From contig CAVYUP010000001.1 in the NCBI GenBank assembly GCA_963771705.1, positions 1 through 64,000 of the forward strand: a stretch of 64,000 bases of DNA. The letters run 5' to 3'. A program made the translations under genes and the position numbers. Below the pieces are notes generated by a model. It did no database searches and was not told where the DNA came from. It saw only the letters and a list, made by a program, of their open reading frames with translations. The DNA is from DATFVA01 sp963771705 (GTDB lineage Bacteria > Bacteroidota > Ignavibacteria > Ignavibacteriales > Ignavibacteriaceae). This document shows, in pieces, positions 9,012-17,226 of this stretch (the stretch's first letter is position 1; the number at the start of each line of letters is the position of its first letter).

Positions 9012-9242
9012 ATGATACTGGATATAATTGTTAAAAAAACAGACGACGGATATACCGCCGAGATACCTGGAATAAAGGGATGCGAATCGTGGGCTCATGA
9101 TGAGGATACCGTTCTGGATAAAATTATCGATCTTGCAGGCTATTATCTGAAGATAAGTTCCAGGGATAAATTCAAAATTGACAGAGCTCGCTCAGGTAAA
9201 AATAAAATTGTCTATAAATTAGTTTTTAATAAAAGCAGTTAG
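9012..9242 (+). CDS. Small HicB-like (UPF0150-type) protein
   Basis: A 76-residue protein whose first 45 residues read like the HicB/UPF0150 fold: a strand (LDIIVKKTDDGYTAEIP), the GIKGCESWAHDEDT turn, and the helix DKIIDLAGYYLKI. HicB proteins are normally antitoxins that bind HicA and DNA. Here the C-terminal DNA-binding segment is absent and no HicA gene is adjacent. A clear Shine-Dalgarno GGAG lies 6 bases before the ATG. The stop TAG overlaps the GTG start of the TrmH-family gene by one base, implying coupling. It is more likely a solo domain of unknown role in a housekeeping operon than an active toxin-antitoxin pair. Confidence 0.7.
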   Translation: MILDIIVKKTDDGYTAEIPGIKGCESWAHDEDTVLDKIIDLAGYYLKISSRDKFKIDRARSGKNKIVYKLVFNKSS

Positions 9243-9829
9243 TGAAAAACGTAAGAACTGAAAAAAGAACCGCTAAAATAAACCGGGTTCTGCGTGCCCG
9301 TCAGGATTCACTTCAGGTGGTTCTTGAAAATATACACGATCCGCATAATGTAAGTGCAATCTTCAGAACCTGCGATGCGGTTGGAGTCCCCAGAATATCA
9401 CTGGTATATAATGTCGAGCTTTTTCCGAAAATCGGGAAAAAATCATCGGCTTCTGCATTCAAATGGGTTGATAAAGATAAATATAAAACTATTGATAAAT
9501 GCTATTCAGATCTTCACGCCCGAGGATTTAACATATACGCATCTGCTTTGAATGCAGATTCTTTGAGTCTTTTTGATCTGGACCTGACTGAAAGAACAGC
9601 CATAGTGCTTGGAAACGAACATAGGGGAGTTTCTGAAGAAGCTGCTGAAGCAGCCGATAGAACATTTATGATACCTATGTTCGGTATGGTTCAGAGTTTA
9701 AACGTATCGGTTGCATCTGCTGTTATTCTTTATGAGGCACTGCGGCAGAGGATGGCAAAAGATATGTATAATTCCGGCGAATTAAATGAAGAATTACGTG
9801 AAAAAGCAGAGGACTGGCTCAAAAAATGA
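9242..9829 (+). CDS. TrmH/SpoU-family 2'-O-ribose RNA methyltransferase
   Basis: SPOUT-fold methylase that transfers a methyl group from AdoMet to the 2'-hydroxyl of a tRNA or rRNA ribose. Three SpoU motifs are clear: motif 1 VLENIHDPHNVSAIFRTCDA near residues 25-45, motif 2 IVLGNEHRGVSEE in the middle, and motif 3 MIPMFGMVQSLNVSVASAVILYEA, which forms the trefoil knot. At 195 aa it is close to TrmH (tRNA guanosine-18 methylase) rather than the longer RlmB, so tRNA Gm18 is the best guess. The start is GTG, overlapping the previous stop by one base. Its own stop overlaps the aroA start as ATGA. Confidence 0.88.
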   Translation: MKNVRTEKRTAKINRVLRARQDSLQVVLENIHDPHNVSAIFRTCDAVGVPRISLVYNVELFPKIGKKSSASAFKWVDKDKYKTIDKCYSDLHARGFNIYASALNADSLSLFDLDLTERTAIVLGNEHRGVSEEAAEAADRTFMIPMFGMVQSLNVSVASAVILYEALRQRMAKDMYNSGELNEELREKAEDWLKK

Positions 9830-11115
9830 GTAGAACACAAACCTTTTCCAGGATATCGGGTATCAATGGTGAACTTATCCTTCCCGGTGATAAATCAATT
9901 TCTCACAGAGCTGTTATGCTGTCGTGCCTGGCCTCCGGAAGATCGACAATTAAAAATCTTTCCCGCGGGGAGGATGTTGTTTCATGCATTAAGTGTTTTC
10001 GGCAGCTGGGCTTTTCTATTGAGGATAAGGGAGGCACTTTTATAATCGAAGGGAAAGGATTCAAAGGAGTAACAAAGTCCCATGATCCACTCGACGCAGG
10101 CAACTCCGGTACGCTGGCGAGACTGATAACAGGAATATTAGCAGCCCAGGATTTTGAAACCACAATAATAGGCGATAGATCTCTTTCTTCAAGACCGATG
10201 AAACGAATATTAGTGCCGTTGACCTCTATGGGTGCAAAACTGACTGCCACCCCTGATTCTACTCTTCCGATTAATATTTTTCCGTCTGAGAATCTTCATC
10301 CTATTCGCTATGAACTTCCGGTAGCTAGTGCCCATGTTAAAAGTGCGGTTTTACTGGCAGGACTGCATCTTGATGATACGACTGTTGTTGTGGAACAGTG
10401 GCCTTCAAGGAATCATACTGAAAGGATGCTGGATCTTAAAACTGAGGTTATCGACGGCAAATATTATTCATATGTATCAAAACAGAATTATCCTGGTCCA
10501 AAAGATTATTTTATCCCGGGTGATGTCTCCACCGCCGTATATTTCGTAATCCTTACTCTTTTGTCAAAAGATTCCGAACTATTAATAAAAGATGTTTCTT
10601 TGAACACTTCCAGAACCGGTATCCTTGAAATACTGGCAAAGATGGGGGGCGATATTCAGATGCTTAATGAGAAAGAAAACGCCGGTGAGATATACGGCGA
10701 CATTCATGTTAAAAGCAGCAATTTGAGAAATATCAACCTGGAAAATTACCCCGTGGTTAATTTTATAGATGAGATTCCCGTTCTTGCCGTTGCAGGCATC
10801 TTTGCGGAAGGTAGTTTTGAAATAAGAACAGCAAAGGAATTAAGATTTAAAGAGAGCGATAGAATCAAAGCTGTCTGCGAAAACCTGAGGCTGATAGGTC
10901 TGGATGTTGAAGAATTTGAAGATGGATTTTCAATTTCAGGCAGTATTACTGAGAGTGATCCCGTGTTCGCAAGTTATGACGACCATCGTATTGCTATGGC
11001 TTTCGGTATTTTATCATCTGTGTTGAAAGACGGCGGGAAAGTTAATAATTTTCAGTGTGTTAAAATATCTAATCCCGGATTCCTTAATCAATTAAACCAG
11101 GTAAGTTATGGCTGA
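9826..11115 (+). CDS. aroA: 3-phosphoshikimate 1-carboxyvinyltransferase (EPSP synthase)
   Basis: Sixth step of the shikimate pathway: joins shikimate-3-phosphate and phosphoenolpyruvate. The N-terminal LPGDKSISHRA motif carries Lys23, Ser24 and Arg28. LDAGNSGTLARL binds phosphoenolpyruvate, and RPMKRILVPL and the late RFKESDRIKAV segment are also typical. Near the C-terminus YDDHRIAMAFG closes the active site. At 429 aa it is full-length. It begins in a 4-base overlap with the TrmH-family gene and ends 8 bases inside the ABC ATPase gene, so the operon is translationally linked. No other shikimate genes are in view. Confidence 0.97.
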   Translation: MSRTQTFSRISGINGELILPGDKSISHRAVMLSCLASGRSTIKNLSRGEDVVSCIKCFRQLGFSIEDKGGTFIIEGKGFKGVTKSHDPLDAGNSGTLARLITGILAAQDFETTIIGDRSLSSRPMKRILVPLTSMGAKLTATPDSTLPINIFPSENLHPIRYELPVASAHVKSAVLLAGLHLDDTTVVVEQWPSRNHTERMLDLKTEVIDGKYYSYVSKQNYPGPKDYFIPGDVSTAVYFVILTLLSKDSELLIKDVSLNTSRTGILEILAKMGGDIQMLNEKENAGEIYGDIHVKSSNLRNINLENYPVVNFIDEIPVLAVAGIFAEGSFEIRTAKELRFKESDRIKAVCENLRLIGLDVEEFEDGFSISGSITESDPVFASYDDHRIAMAFGILSSVLKDGGKVNNFQCVKISNPGFLNQLNQVSYG

Positions 11116-12211
11116 AGTAGTTCTTAAAAATGTGACAAAGGTATATGACGGCGGGCAGATGGCCGCTAAAGACATAAATATTGAGGTGAGAGATAAAGAA
11201 TTCGTTGTGCTTGTCGGTCCTTCCGGATGCGGTAAGTCTACAACACTGCGGATGATTGCAGGTCTTGAGGAAATAACCGAAGGTGAACTGTTCATTGACG
11301 GCAAAAAAGTAAATGATGTATCTCCGAAAGACAGAGATATAGCAATGGTATTTCAGAATTACGCTCTTTATCCTCATATGAGTGTATATGAGAATATGGC
11401 CTTCGGTTTGAAGCTTAGGAAATTCGATAAGAATGAAATAAAGGAAAGGGTTAATGAGGCCGCAAAGATACTTGGACTGGAGGATTACCTGGACAGGAAA
11501 CCAAAGGCTCTCTCAGGAGGACAGAGGCAGAGGGTAGCCGTCGGAAGGGCTATCGTGCGCAAACCGAAGGTGTTTCTATTCGATGAGCCCTTAAGCAATC
11601 TTGATGCAAAACTCAGGGTGCAGATGCGCACCGAGATATCCAAACTGCATCAGACCCTGGAGGCTACAATGATTTATGTGACCCACGATCAGACTGAAGC
11701 CATGACGATGGGAGACAGAATTGTGATTATGAAAGATGGAGTTGTTAACCAGGTAGATACACCGTTAAACCTGTACAATAAACCAGCTAACAGATTCGTG
11801 GCAGGCTTTATAGGCAGTCCGTCAATGAACTTCATAAAGGGAAAAATCGAGAATGGAAATGCATTATCTTTCAAGAGTTCAGCAAGCAGCCTGAACTTAG
11901 ACCTGCCGGCAAATAAGTCGGATCATCTCAGGAAATATGTGAATAAGGATGTATGGTTGGGGATAAGACCCGAAGATATATATGATAAAGCCTCATCCGG
12001 CAGGAATGATCTTATGAACCTGGATGTGACTCTCGACGTGGTTGAACCAATGGGAAATGAAATATTTCTCTATTTCCAGCTGGATGAAATGGAGTTTGTT
12101 GCAAGAATTCCGGCACGTGAAGAGCCTCCGGCCGGCTCAAAGAGGAAGCTCATGTTCGATAATGAAAAGCTTCACTTCTTTGATGCTGCCACTGAAGAGG
12201 CAATCGTTTAA
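11108..12211 (+). CDS. ABC transporter ATP-binding protein, UgpC/MsmK/MalK type
   Basis: ATPase subunit of a carbohydrate-type importer. Motifs in order: Walker A GPSGCGKST (37-45), Q-loop in VFQNYALYPHM, signature LSGGQRQRVAVGRA, Walker B VFLFDEPLSNLD, and H-loop VTHDQTEAMTMGDR. The last 120 residues form the OB/TOBE-type regulatory region, with the family's WLGIRPEDI motif. No permease or solute-binding gene is adjacent. MsmK-like proteins commonly serve several sugar permeases encoded elsewhere, which explains an orphan copy. The start overlaps aroA by 8 bases. Its stop overlaps the stop of convergent bshC by 4 bases, so no separate terminator fits between them. Confidence 0.93.
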   Translation: MAEVVLKNVTKVYDGGQMAAKDINIEVRDKEFVVLVGPSGCGKSTTLRMIAGLEEITEGELFIDGKKVNDVSPKDRDIAMVFQNYALYPHMSVYENMAFGLKLRKFDKNEIKERVNEAAKILGLEDYLDRKPKALSGGQRQRVAVGRAIVRKPKVFLFDEPLSNLDAKLRVQMRTEISKLHQTLEATMIYVTHDQTEAMTMGDRIVIMKDGVVNQVDTPLNLYNKPANRFVAGFIGSPSMNFIKGKIENGNALSFKSSASSLNLDLPANKSDHLRKYVNKDVWLGIRPEDIYDKASSGRNDLMNLDVTLDVVEPMGNEIFLYFQLDEMEFVARIPAREEPPAGSKRKLMFDNEKLHFFDAATEEAIV

Positions 12212-13832
12212 AGTTTGATTCCCTGATGCTCAAACTTATTAATTGAAAGCTCCTCAAATATTTTTTTGATAAAGTCCGTTCCGTAACGGTATGCAAAATA
12301 AATAAAGTTTATTTCCCTTTCCTGAAGGTTTGAAGCAGGAAATAGTGCGGTATTTAATTTGTCGATCTGCCTCAAAGTTACTTCATGTTTCTTCTTTTGT
12401 GCGTCAAGGGCCTTACCTTTTAATTCTTCAAGATAATGAATGCTTTTATGTCTGTACTTTGTGCTGGCATCAGCGATTGTCTTATCGAATTCAAAAAGCC
12501 TTTCTTTAAGTCTGTCGTATGTCAGATCTATTTCATTCGATACCTGCTTGAATACCTCATCGAGTGAATTGGGCGATATTACCTGAATAACTTTGTTCTT
12601 CAGTGTCTCCGGCCCGATAAATACATCTTCAAGGTTTAGATCGTATTTTTCCAGAATTGAAAGAATATTTTTCTCAATAATACTGGCAGAGGATCTTGGG
12701 TAAATTATAGGAGGTTCTACATCATAGATGCTGTATAGAGGTGTTACTTGTGCAAAATAGGATATCTCACTGGGGCCGCCGATATAAAATGCGGTGGGCA
12801 GCAGATAGTCCTGGCAGATTGGACGAAGCAGAACATTGGGAGAAAAACGCTCGGGTTCTTTTTCAATCAATAACTGCAGTTCATCATATGTAAACTTTTT
12901 ACGTTTCCTTTTCAGCCTGAAATCATTTTCTACGGGCTCAATTAAATATCGTCCCTCATCTGTATGAAAAAAGAGGTTGATAGGCCTTACTTTAACCTGG
13001 GCATGATATTCTTCTTCAAGTTTGGCACTGACTATTACAAGCTTTTCTGAATGGGCCCTGAATCCCGATATTTCTTTCTTGAAAATAGGAGTTAAAAGTT
13101 TTTTAACTTCAGTATCCTGTGGATCGAAGATGATAAGACCATATTCATCAAAAAGCCAGAAAATTAAATCCCTGAAGGCATCCTTGAAAGTTCTTCCCTC
13201 CGGGTAAAAGGATTTTAGTTTACTTAAAATCTCATTTTTAAATTCAGTATCTCTTAGTTCAGCGTTAATATCCTCGAAAAACCGGTTTATATCGGCATTA
13301 AGCTTCAGGAAGCCGATACTGCCTTTGTTCTCCTCTTCGCTAATCTCATCTTCATATGAAATTTTCTTTAGGTTATTATTTTCATCGATTATGTTTATTG
13401 ATTTTACTTCATCAAAATCATGATCATCTCCCTCGAGCCAGAACACCGGAACAAAATGAAAATCATCGTATCTCTCATTCAGACTGCTGCAGAGTTTTAT
13501 TGCTGTAATTATTTTGTAAAAAGTATAGAGCGGTCCGCCGAGAATTCCCAGCTGCTGGCCGGTGACAACGGCGAGAGTGGTCTTTTCTTTTAAAGGGACA
13601 GATTATTGGCAGTTTTTTCTGAAGCCTGCCGGTCCTTATATTGATTATTAAGAATATCATGAAGATTACTGCGATTCTCACCCTTTATTTCAGACCGCTT
13701 CTTAAAGAGTTTAATATATTCTTCCTTGTCGCGGAAGTTGTATTTATAATAACTCTTTACTTTGTCGAAGTTGTAGAGGTAATCAGTAAATAACTGATGT
13801 TGATCCGGAAGATCAGCATAATTTATGAACAT
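12208..13832 (-). pseudogene. bshC: Bacillithiol cysteine-adding enzyme, interrupted by a -1 frameshift
   Basis: BshC adds cysteine to glucosaminyl-malate in the last step of bacillithiol synthesis. The N-terminal part (start chosen at ATG 13832, MFINYADLPDQ) runs to a TAA at 13590-13592. The rest is in another frame and reads LKEKTTLAVVTGQQLGILGG, then VFWLEGDDHDFDEV, LLRPICQDYLLPT and GGPSEISYFAQ, all typical of BshC, to the stop at 12208. The frames would join cleanly if one T were restored in the minus-strand run CCCTTTAAAAG (13587-13597), giving ANNLSLLKEK and a 541-residue protein, the normal family length. Both halves keep good coding character, so the lesion is recent or is a sequencing/assembly error. 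An alternative start at 13892 adds 20 atypical residues. Confidence 0.85.
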
Positions 13833-13990
13833 CCTGCACCACTCTTTATTATTATTGAATGGAAAAGTAAGAAAAACTCGTTTTCCTAACAAATCTCAGA
13901 CGGTATCCATAATCTTTAACACGTTACCGGCGGAAATGTTTGTAAACTGCATGCAATTATTTATTTTCTCATATAAATTAATCGGGTTAA

Positions 13991-15007
13991 ATGGAAATAA
14001 ATCTCCTCAAATATTTTACCCTAAGAAGGTTCATCAATTCGCTGAAAATCTTACTTTCATACAATGTTTCGGTTTTGATAAAGAATCCGGTGGTCTGGGG
14101 TTTGCCTGTTAGTTATTCGGTTGAACCCACGAACCACTGCAATCTTAAATGTCCCGAATGCCCGTCAGGACTAGGAAGTCTTTCCCGTCCCCTGGGTCTT
14201 ATGAAACAGGAATTCTTTGAGCAGCTCGTCAACGGGATAGGCCGTGAGGCATTTTATCTTCAGCTCTTTTTTCAGGGGGAACCTTATATCAATAAAAGCC
14301 TCCCCCAAATGATAAGGTATGCGCAGGAGAAAAAAATGTATGTTTCTGTTAGTACAAATGGACATTTTATAAATAAAAGTAATGCAGACAGGATACTTGA
14401 TGCTGCCCCGGATAAAATAATATACTCAATAGACGGACTTGATGAGGAATCCTATCAGAATTACAGGGTGGGGGGAACTTTTGCACAGGCCGATGAAGGA
14501 CTGCGTGCTTTAACTGCGGGAAAAAGAGCACGTGGAATTAAGAAACCATTTGTGGAACTGCAGTTTATAGTGATGAAACAGAATGAACATATGCTTGATA
14601 AGGTTCTCGAATACGGTAGAGCTGCAGGGGTCGATAAAGTTGTTTTCAAGACGATGCAGGTATCTTCTTATGAGAATGCTCTTCATTTTTTGCCCGAAAA
14701 TGAAAAGTACAGGAGGTACGAAGTCGGCAAAGGTACATTCACTGTGAAGGGGAAAATGAAGAACAAATGTTTTGCCCTTTGGCGTACTTCTGTTATAACA
14801 TGGGATGGAAGGGTTGTGCCATGCTGCTTTGATAAAGATGCCCGCTTTGAAATGGGTAAGTTGAATGGTGATGGGTTTAAGGGAGTATGGACTTCTGCTG
14901 AATACCAGAATTTCAGACGGAAGGTTTTATCCGGCAGGAAAGGGATCAATATGTGTTCAAACTGCACTGAGGGAATGAAAATGAACATACTGGAAGTGGA
15001 GCAGTAA
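13991..15007 (+). CDS. Radical SAM protein with SPASM domain
   Basis: A 338-residue radical SAM enzyme. C50, C54 and C57 in NHCNLKCPEC bind the catalytic 4Fe-4S cluster with AdoMet. FFQGEPYIN is the GGE-like AdoMet motif, with QGE in place of GGE. The C-terminal third has cysteine groups (VVPCCFDKDARF and MCSNCTEG) that match an auxiliary-cluster SPASM domain. SPASM enzymes usually modify peptides or proteins, but some act on small molecules or carbohydrates. No precursor peptide is visible next to it. The stop shares its A with the ATG of the next gene (TAATG), so the membrane protein and glycosyltransferase are likely its functional partners. The substrate is unknown. It is divergent from bshC. 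Confidence 0.9.
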   Translation: MEINLLKYFTLRRFINSLKILLSYNVSVLIKNPVVWGLPVSYSVEPTNHCNLKCPECPSGLGSLSRPLGLMKQEFFEQLVNGIGREAFYLQLFFQGEPYINKSLPQMIRYAQEKKMYVSVSTNGHFINKSNADRILDAAPDKIIYSIDGLDEESYQNYRVGGTFAQADEGLRALTAGKRARGIKKPFVELQFIVMKQNEHMLDKVLEYGRAAGVDKVVFKTMQVSSYENALHFLPENEKYRRYEVGKGTFTVKGKMKNKCFALWRTSVITWDGRVVPCCFDKDARFEMGKLNGDGFKGVWTSAEYQNFRRKVLSGRKGINMCSNCTEGMKMNILEVEQ

Positions 15008-15957
15008 TGTCGGAAGCAATCCTTGCGATAAAGACTGTATATCTTAGGAACCGGAACCTCCTTCTGTTGATGCTTAAGATCCTGACTGCAGCCTGTCTCC
15101 TTACATATATATTATATTCAGTAAATATCATCCGGACTATCACGGTAATCAGAAATGCAGATAAGTTTTTTCTTTCGGCCGCCTTTGTTCTGAGCTTTGT
15201 GAATATCTATCTCCAGTATATGAAATGGAAAATGGTATGCGGTTATTTCCTTAATGAATATGATCGCGGCAAAATTATTAGTTCTTTGTTTTACGGATTT
15301 ACTGCGGGTTCATTTACCCCGGCCAGGATCGGGGAATACGCTGGAAGAGCAGTTCCATTTACGGGTTTGTCTGTTCTCAAAGTATCATCTGCGGTTTTCA
15401 TTGATAAGTTATTTAGTCTGCTTATTGTCTTTTTAATCGGGTCTGTTTCTTTTCTTTTTTTTATGAATTTAGGGATATTCTATGCTGCTTTGATAACATT
15501 ATCATTGCTATTGCTGGCCTTTTACCTGGTTAGAGGTGCTGTGCTCACTCCATTTTTAAGAAAAATAATTTACAGCTACAGTTGGAGCAGGGACCTGTTT
15601 TCAGGACTCACAACACTCAGAAACAGTTCAAGCGAATTCAGGCTGAAGTTAACTTTCATTTCCTTTCTCTTTTATGCATGTTTTATTTTCCAGTTTGCAC
15701 TACTGGTCGCTGCGTTTTCTCACCAAAATGATTTTATGAACTATATATGGAGCGGTAACCTGGTTATGTTTGTGAAAACTATTATCCCTCCAATTTCCTT
15801 CGGCGAACTTGGAATCAGGGAGGGTGCATCGGTCTATTTCTTAAGGCAGGTCGGTATAAATGCTGCTGCAGGCTTCAATGCTTCTATTTTTCTCTTCCTC
15901 ATAAATATACTTCTGCCGGCTCTGACAGGTTTGATATTTTTGCTAAAACGAAAATGA
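15007..15957 (+). CDS. LPG-synthase-like (AglD/UPF0104) membrane protein
   Basis: A 316-residue polytopic membrane protein, about 7-8 predicted helices, with the hallmarks of the lysylphosphatidylglycerol-synthase transmembrane family. These are the FTAGSFTPARIGEYAGRA motif near residues 98-115 and the late PISFGELGIREGAS motif near 260. Relatives without the soluble aminoacyl-transferase half, as here, are thought to flip or help transfer lipid-linked glycans. It sits between a radical SAM gene (1-base overlap at the start) and a GT2 glycosyltransferase (4-base overlap at the end). This supports a role in building or moving a glycolipid in the cytoplasmic membrane. The lipid and direction are inference. 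Confidence 0.88.
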   Translation: MSEAILAIKTVYLRNRNLLLLMLKILTAACLLTYILYSVNIIRTITVIRNADKFFLSAAFVLSFVNIYLQYMKWKMVCGYFLNEYDRGKIISSLFYGFTAGSFTPARIGEYAGRAVPFTGLSVLKVSSAVFIDKLFSLLIVFLIGSVSFLFFMNLGIFYAALITLSLLLLAFYLVRGAVLTPFLRKIIYSYSWSRDLFSGLTTLRNSSSEFRLKLTFISFLFYACFIFQFALLVAAFSHQNDFMNYIWSGNLVMFVKTIIPPISFGELGIREGASVYFLRQVGINAAAGFNASIFLFLINILLPALTGLIFLLKRK

Positions 15958-17084
15958 TATATCTTTTTTTAATATTTTCTCTTCTTGCCTTATACTATTT
16001 CTTTTTTTTATTAAAGATTTATAAGGGATTGGATAAAATATCCGTGCCTTCCGTAAATAGTGAAGAGGATAATTTTATTTCCATCATTATCCCTTTCAGA
16101 AATGAAGCCCCGAATATACCCGGCAGTATTGCCAGCATCGAAAATCTTAACTATCCACGCGATAAATTTGAGGTTATTTATGTTGATGATAATTCCGGGG
16201 ATGATTCCTTCCGGATTGCTGAATCATTGAAGAAAGATTCAAATATTAAAATCCTAAAACTTCCTGTGGAAGCTTCGGGGTGCGGAAATAAAAAGCGTGC
16301 TTTACATTTCGGCATAGAAAATTCTTCGGGTGATATAATAATTACTACGGATGCAGACTGTATCCATAACGAAAACTGGCTGCATAATATTATCAGTTCA
16401 TTTGACAGGGAGACAGCTTTTGTTTCTGGTCCTGTAGAGTTTTTGGAAAAACCAGGACTATTTTCCCGGATTCAAAGTACCGAATTTGGAGGGCTAATTT
16501 TAGCCGGGGCCGGATTGATTGGAGCAGGTCGTCCTCTTATATGCAACGGGGCTAACATTGCCTACCGGAGAAATGTGTATGAAGAAGTTGGTGGATTAAA
16601 AGATAATCTTCATCTTGCTTCAGGTGATGATGAATTCCTGATGCAGAAAATTGCGGGTGAAACAAAATATAAGGTCAGATTTTGTCCAAACAGGGAGGCT
16701 GTCGTTTATACTGATCCAAATTCAAATCTTGCAAATTTTTATAACCAGAGAAAAAGGTGGGCTAGTAAAAGTTTTTTTTATAAGGATAAAACTGTTACAG
16801 CCGGACTGCTCCTGATTTTTCTTTTTTACTTGGGGCTTGTTGTGCAGACGCTGTTGCTGCTATCTGGTTACCCGCTTTTTGCTATTACCTTCATGGGTAG
16901 TTTGCTGATTAAAATTCTGATGGAATTCCTTATTATCAGAAAAGGCGAGCGTTTATTCCTCTCGCCTAAAAAGATTTCCTCCTTCTTTATAACCGAGCTT
17001 TTTCAGGTTCCTTATATAATTATTGCGGCTATTGCTGGTTTAGCCGGAGGTTTTAACTGGAAAGGGAGAGAGATCCGGCGATAA
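15954..17084 (+). CDS. Membrane-bound family 2 glycosyltransferase
   Basis: A GT-A fold inverting glycosyltransferase of 376 residues. An N-terminal transmembrane helix (1-20) precedes the catalytic domain. The catalytic domain has SIIIPFRNEAPNI, the nucleotide-binding VDDNSGDD (about 77-84), the metal-binding DADC (133-136), the acceptor-side SGDDEF and the QRKRW motif. Two or three C-terminal helices (about 275-365) anchor it. The QxxRW-type ending resembles processive or hopanoid/lipid-acting GT2 enzymes. It overlaps the preceding flippase-like gene by ATGA, closing a three-gene operon. A sugar transfer to a membrane lipid is likely; donor and acceptor are unknown. Confidence 0.9.
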   Translation: MIYLFLIFSLLALYYFFFLLKIYKGLDKISVPSVNSEEDNFISIIIPFRNEAPNIPGSIASIENLNYPRDKFEVIYVDDNSGDDSFRIAESLKKDSNIKILKLPVEASGCGNKKRALHFGIENSSGDIIITTDADCIHNENWLHNIISSFDRETAFVSGPVEFLEKPGLFSRIQSTEFGGLILAGAGLIGAGRPLICNGANIAYRRNVYEEVGGLKDNLHLASGDDEFLMQKIAGETKYKVRFCPNREAVVYTDPNSNLANFYNQRKRWASKSFFYKDKTVTAGLLLIFLFYLGLVVQTLLLLSGYPLFAITFMGSLLIKILMEFLIIRKGERLFLSPKKISSFFITELFQVPYIIIAAIAGLAGGFNWKGREIRR

Positions 17085-17226
17085 TTCATGTACACATAAG
17101 AAGCTGTCCTGTCCATAATATTATACACTCAATTCTTCATAATTCCTCCTTATTCGCTAAAAATAAACGATTATCACTGGTATGATCATTGGATATTAAT
17201 TACTGTTCTAAAAAGCGAGGTCTAAA

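Noticed and set aside
13587..13605. Programmed -1 ribosomal frameshift in bshC
   Set aside because: The run contains TTTAAAA, but in the upstream frame it is not positioned as a X-XXY-YYZ slip site, and BshC is not known to need frameshifting. A base loss or sequencing error is simpler.
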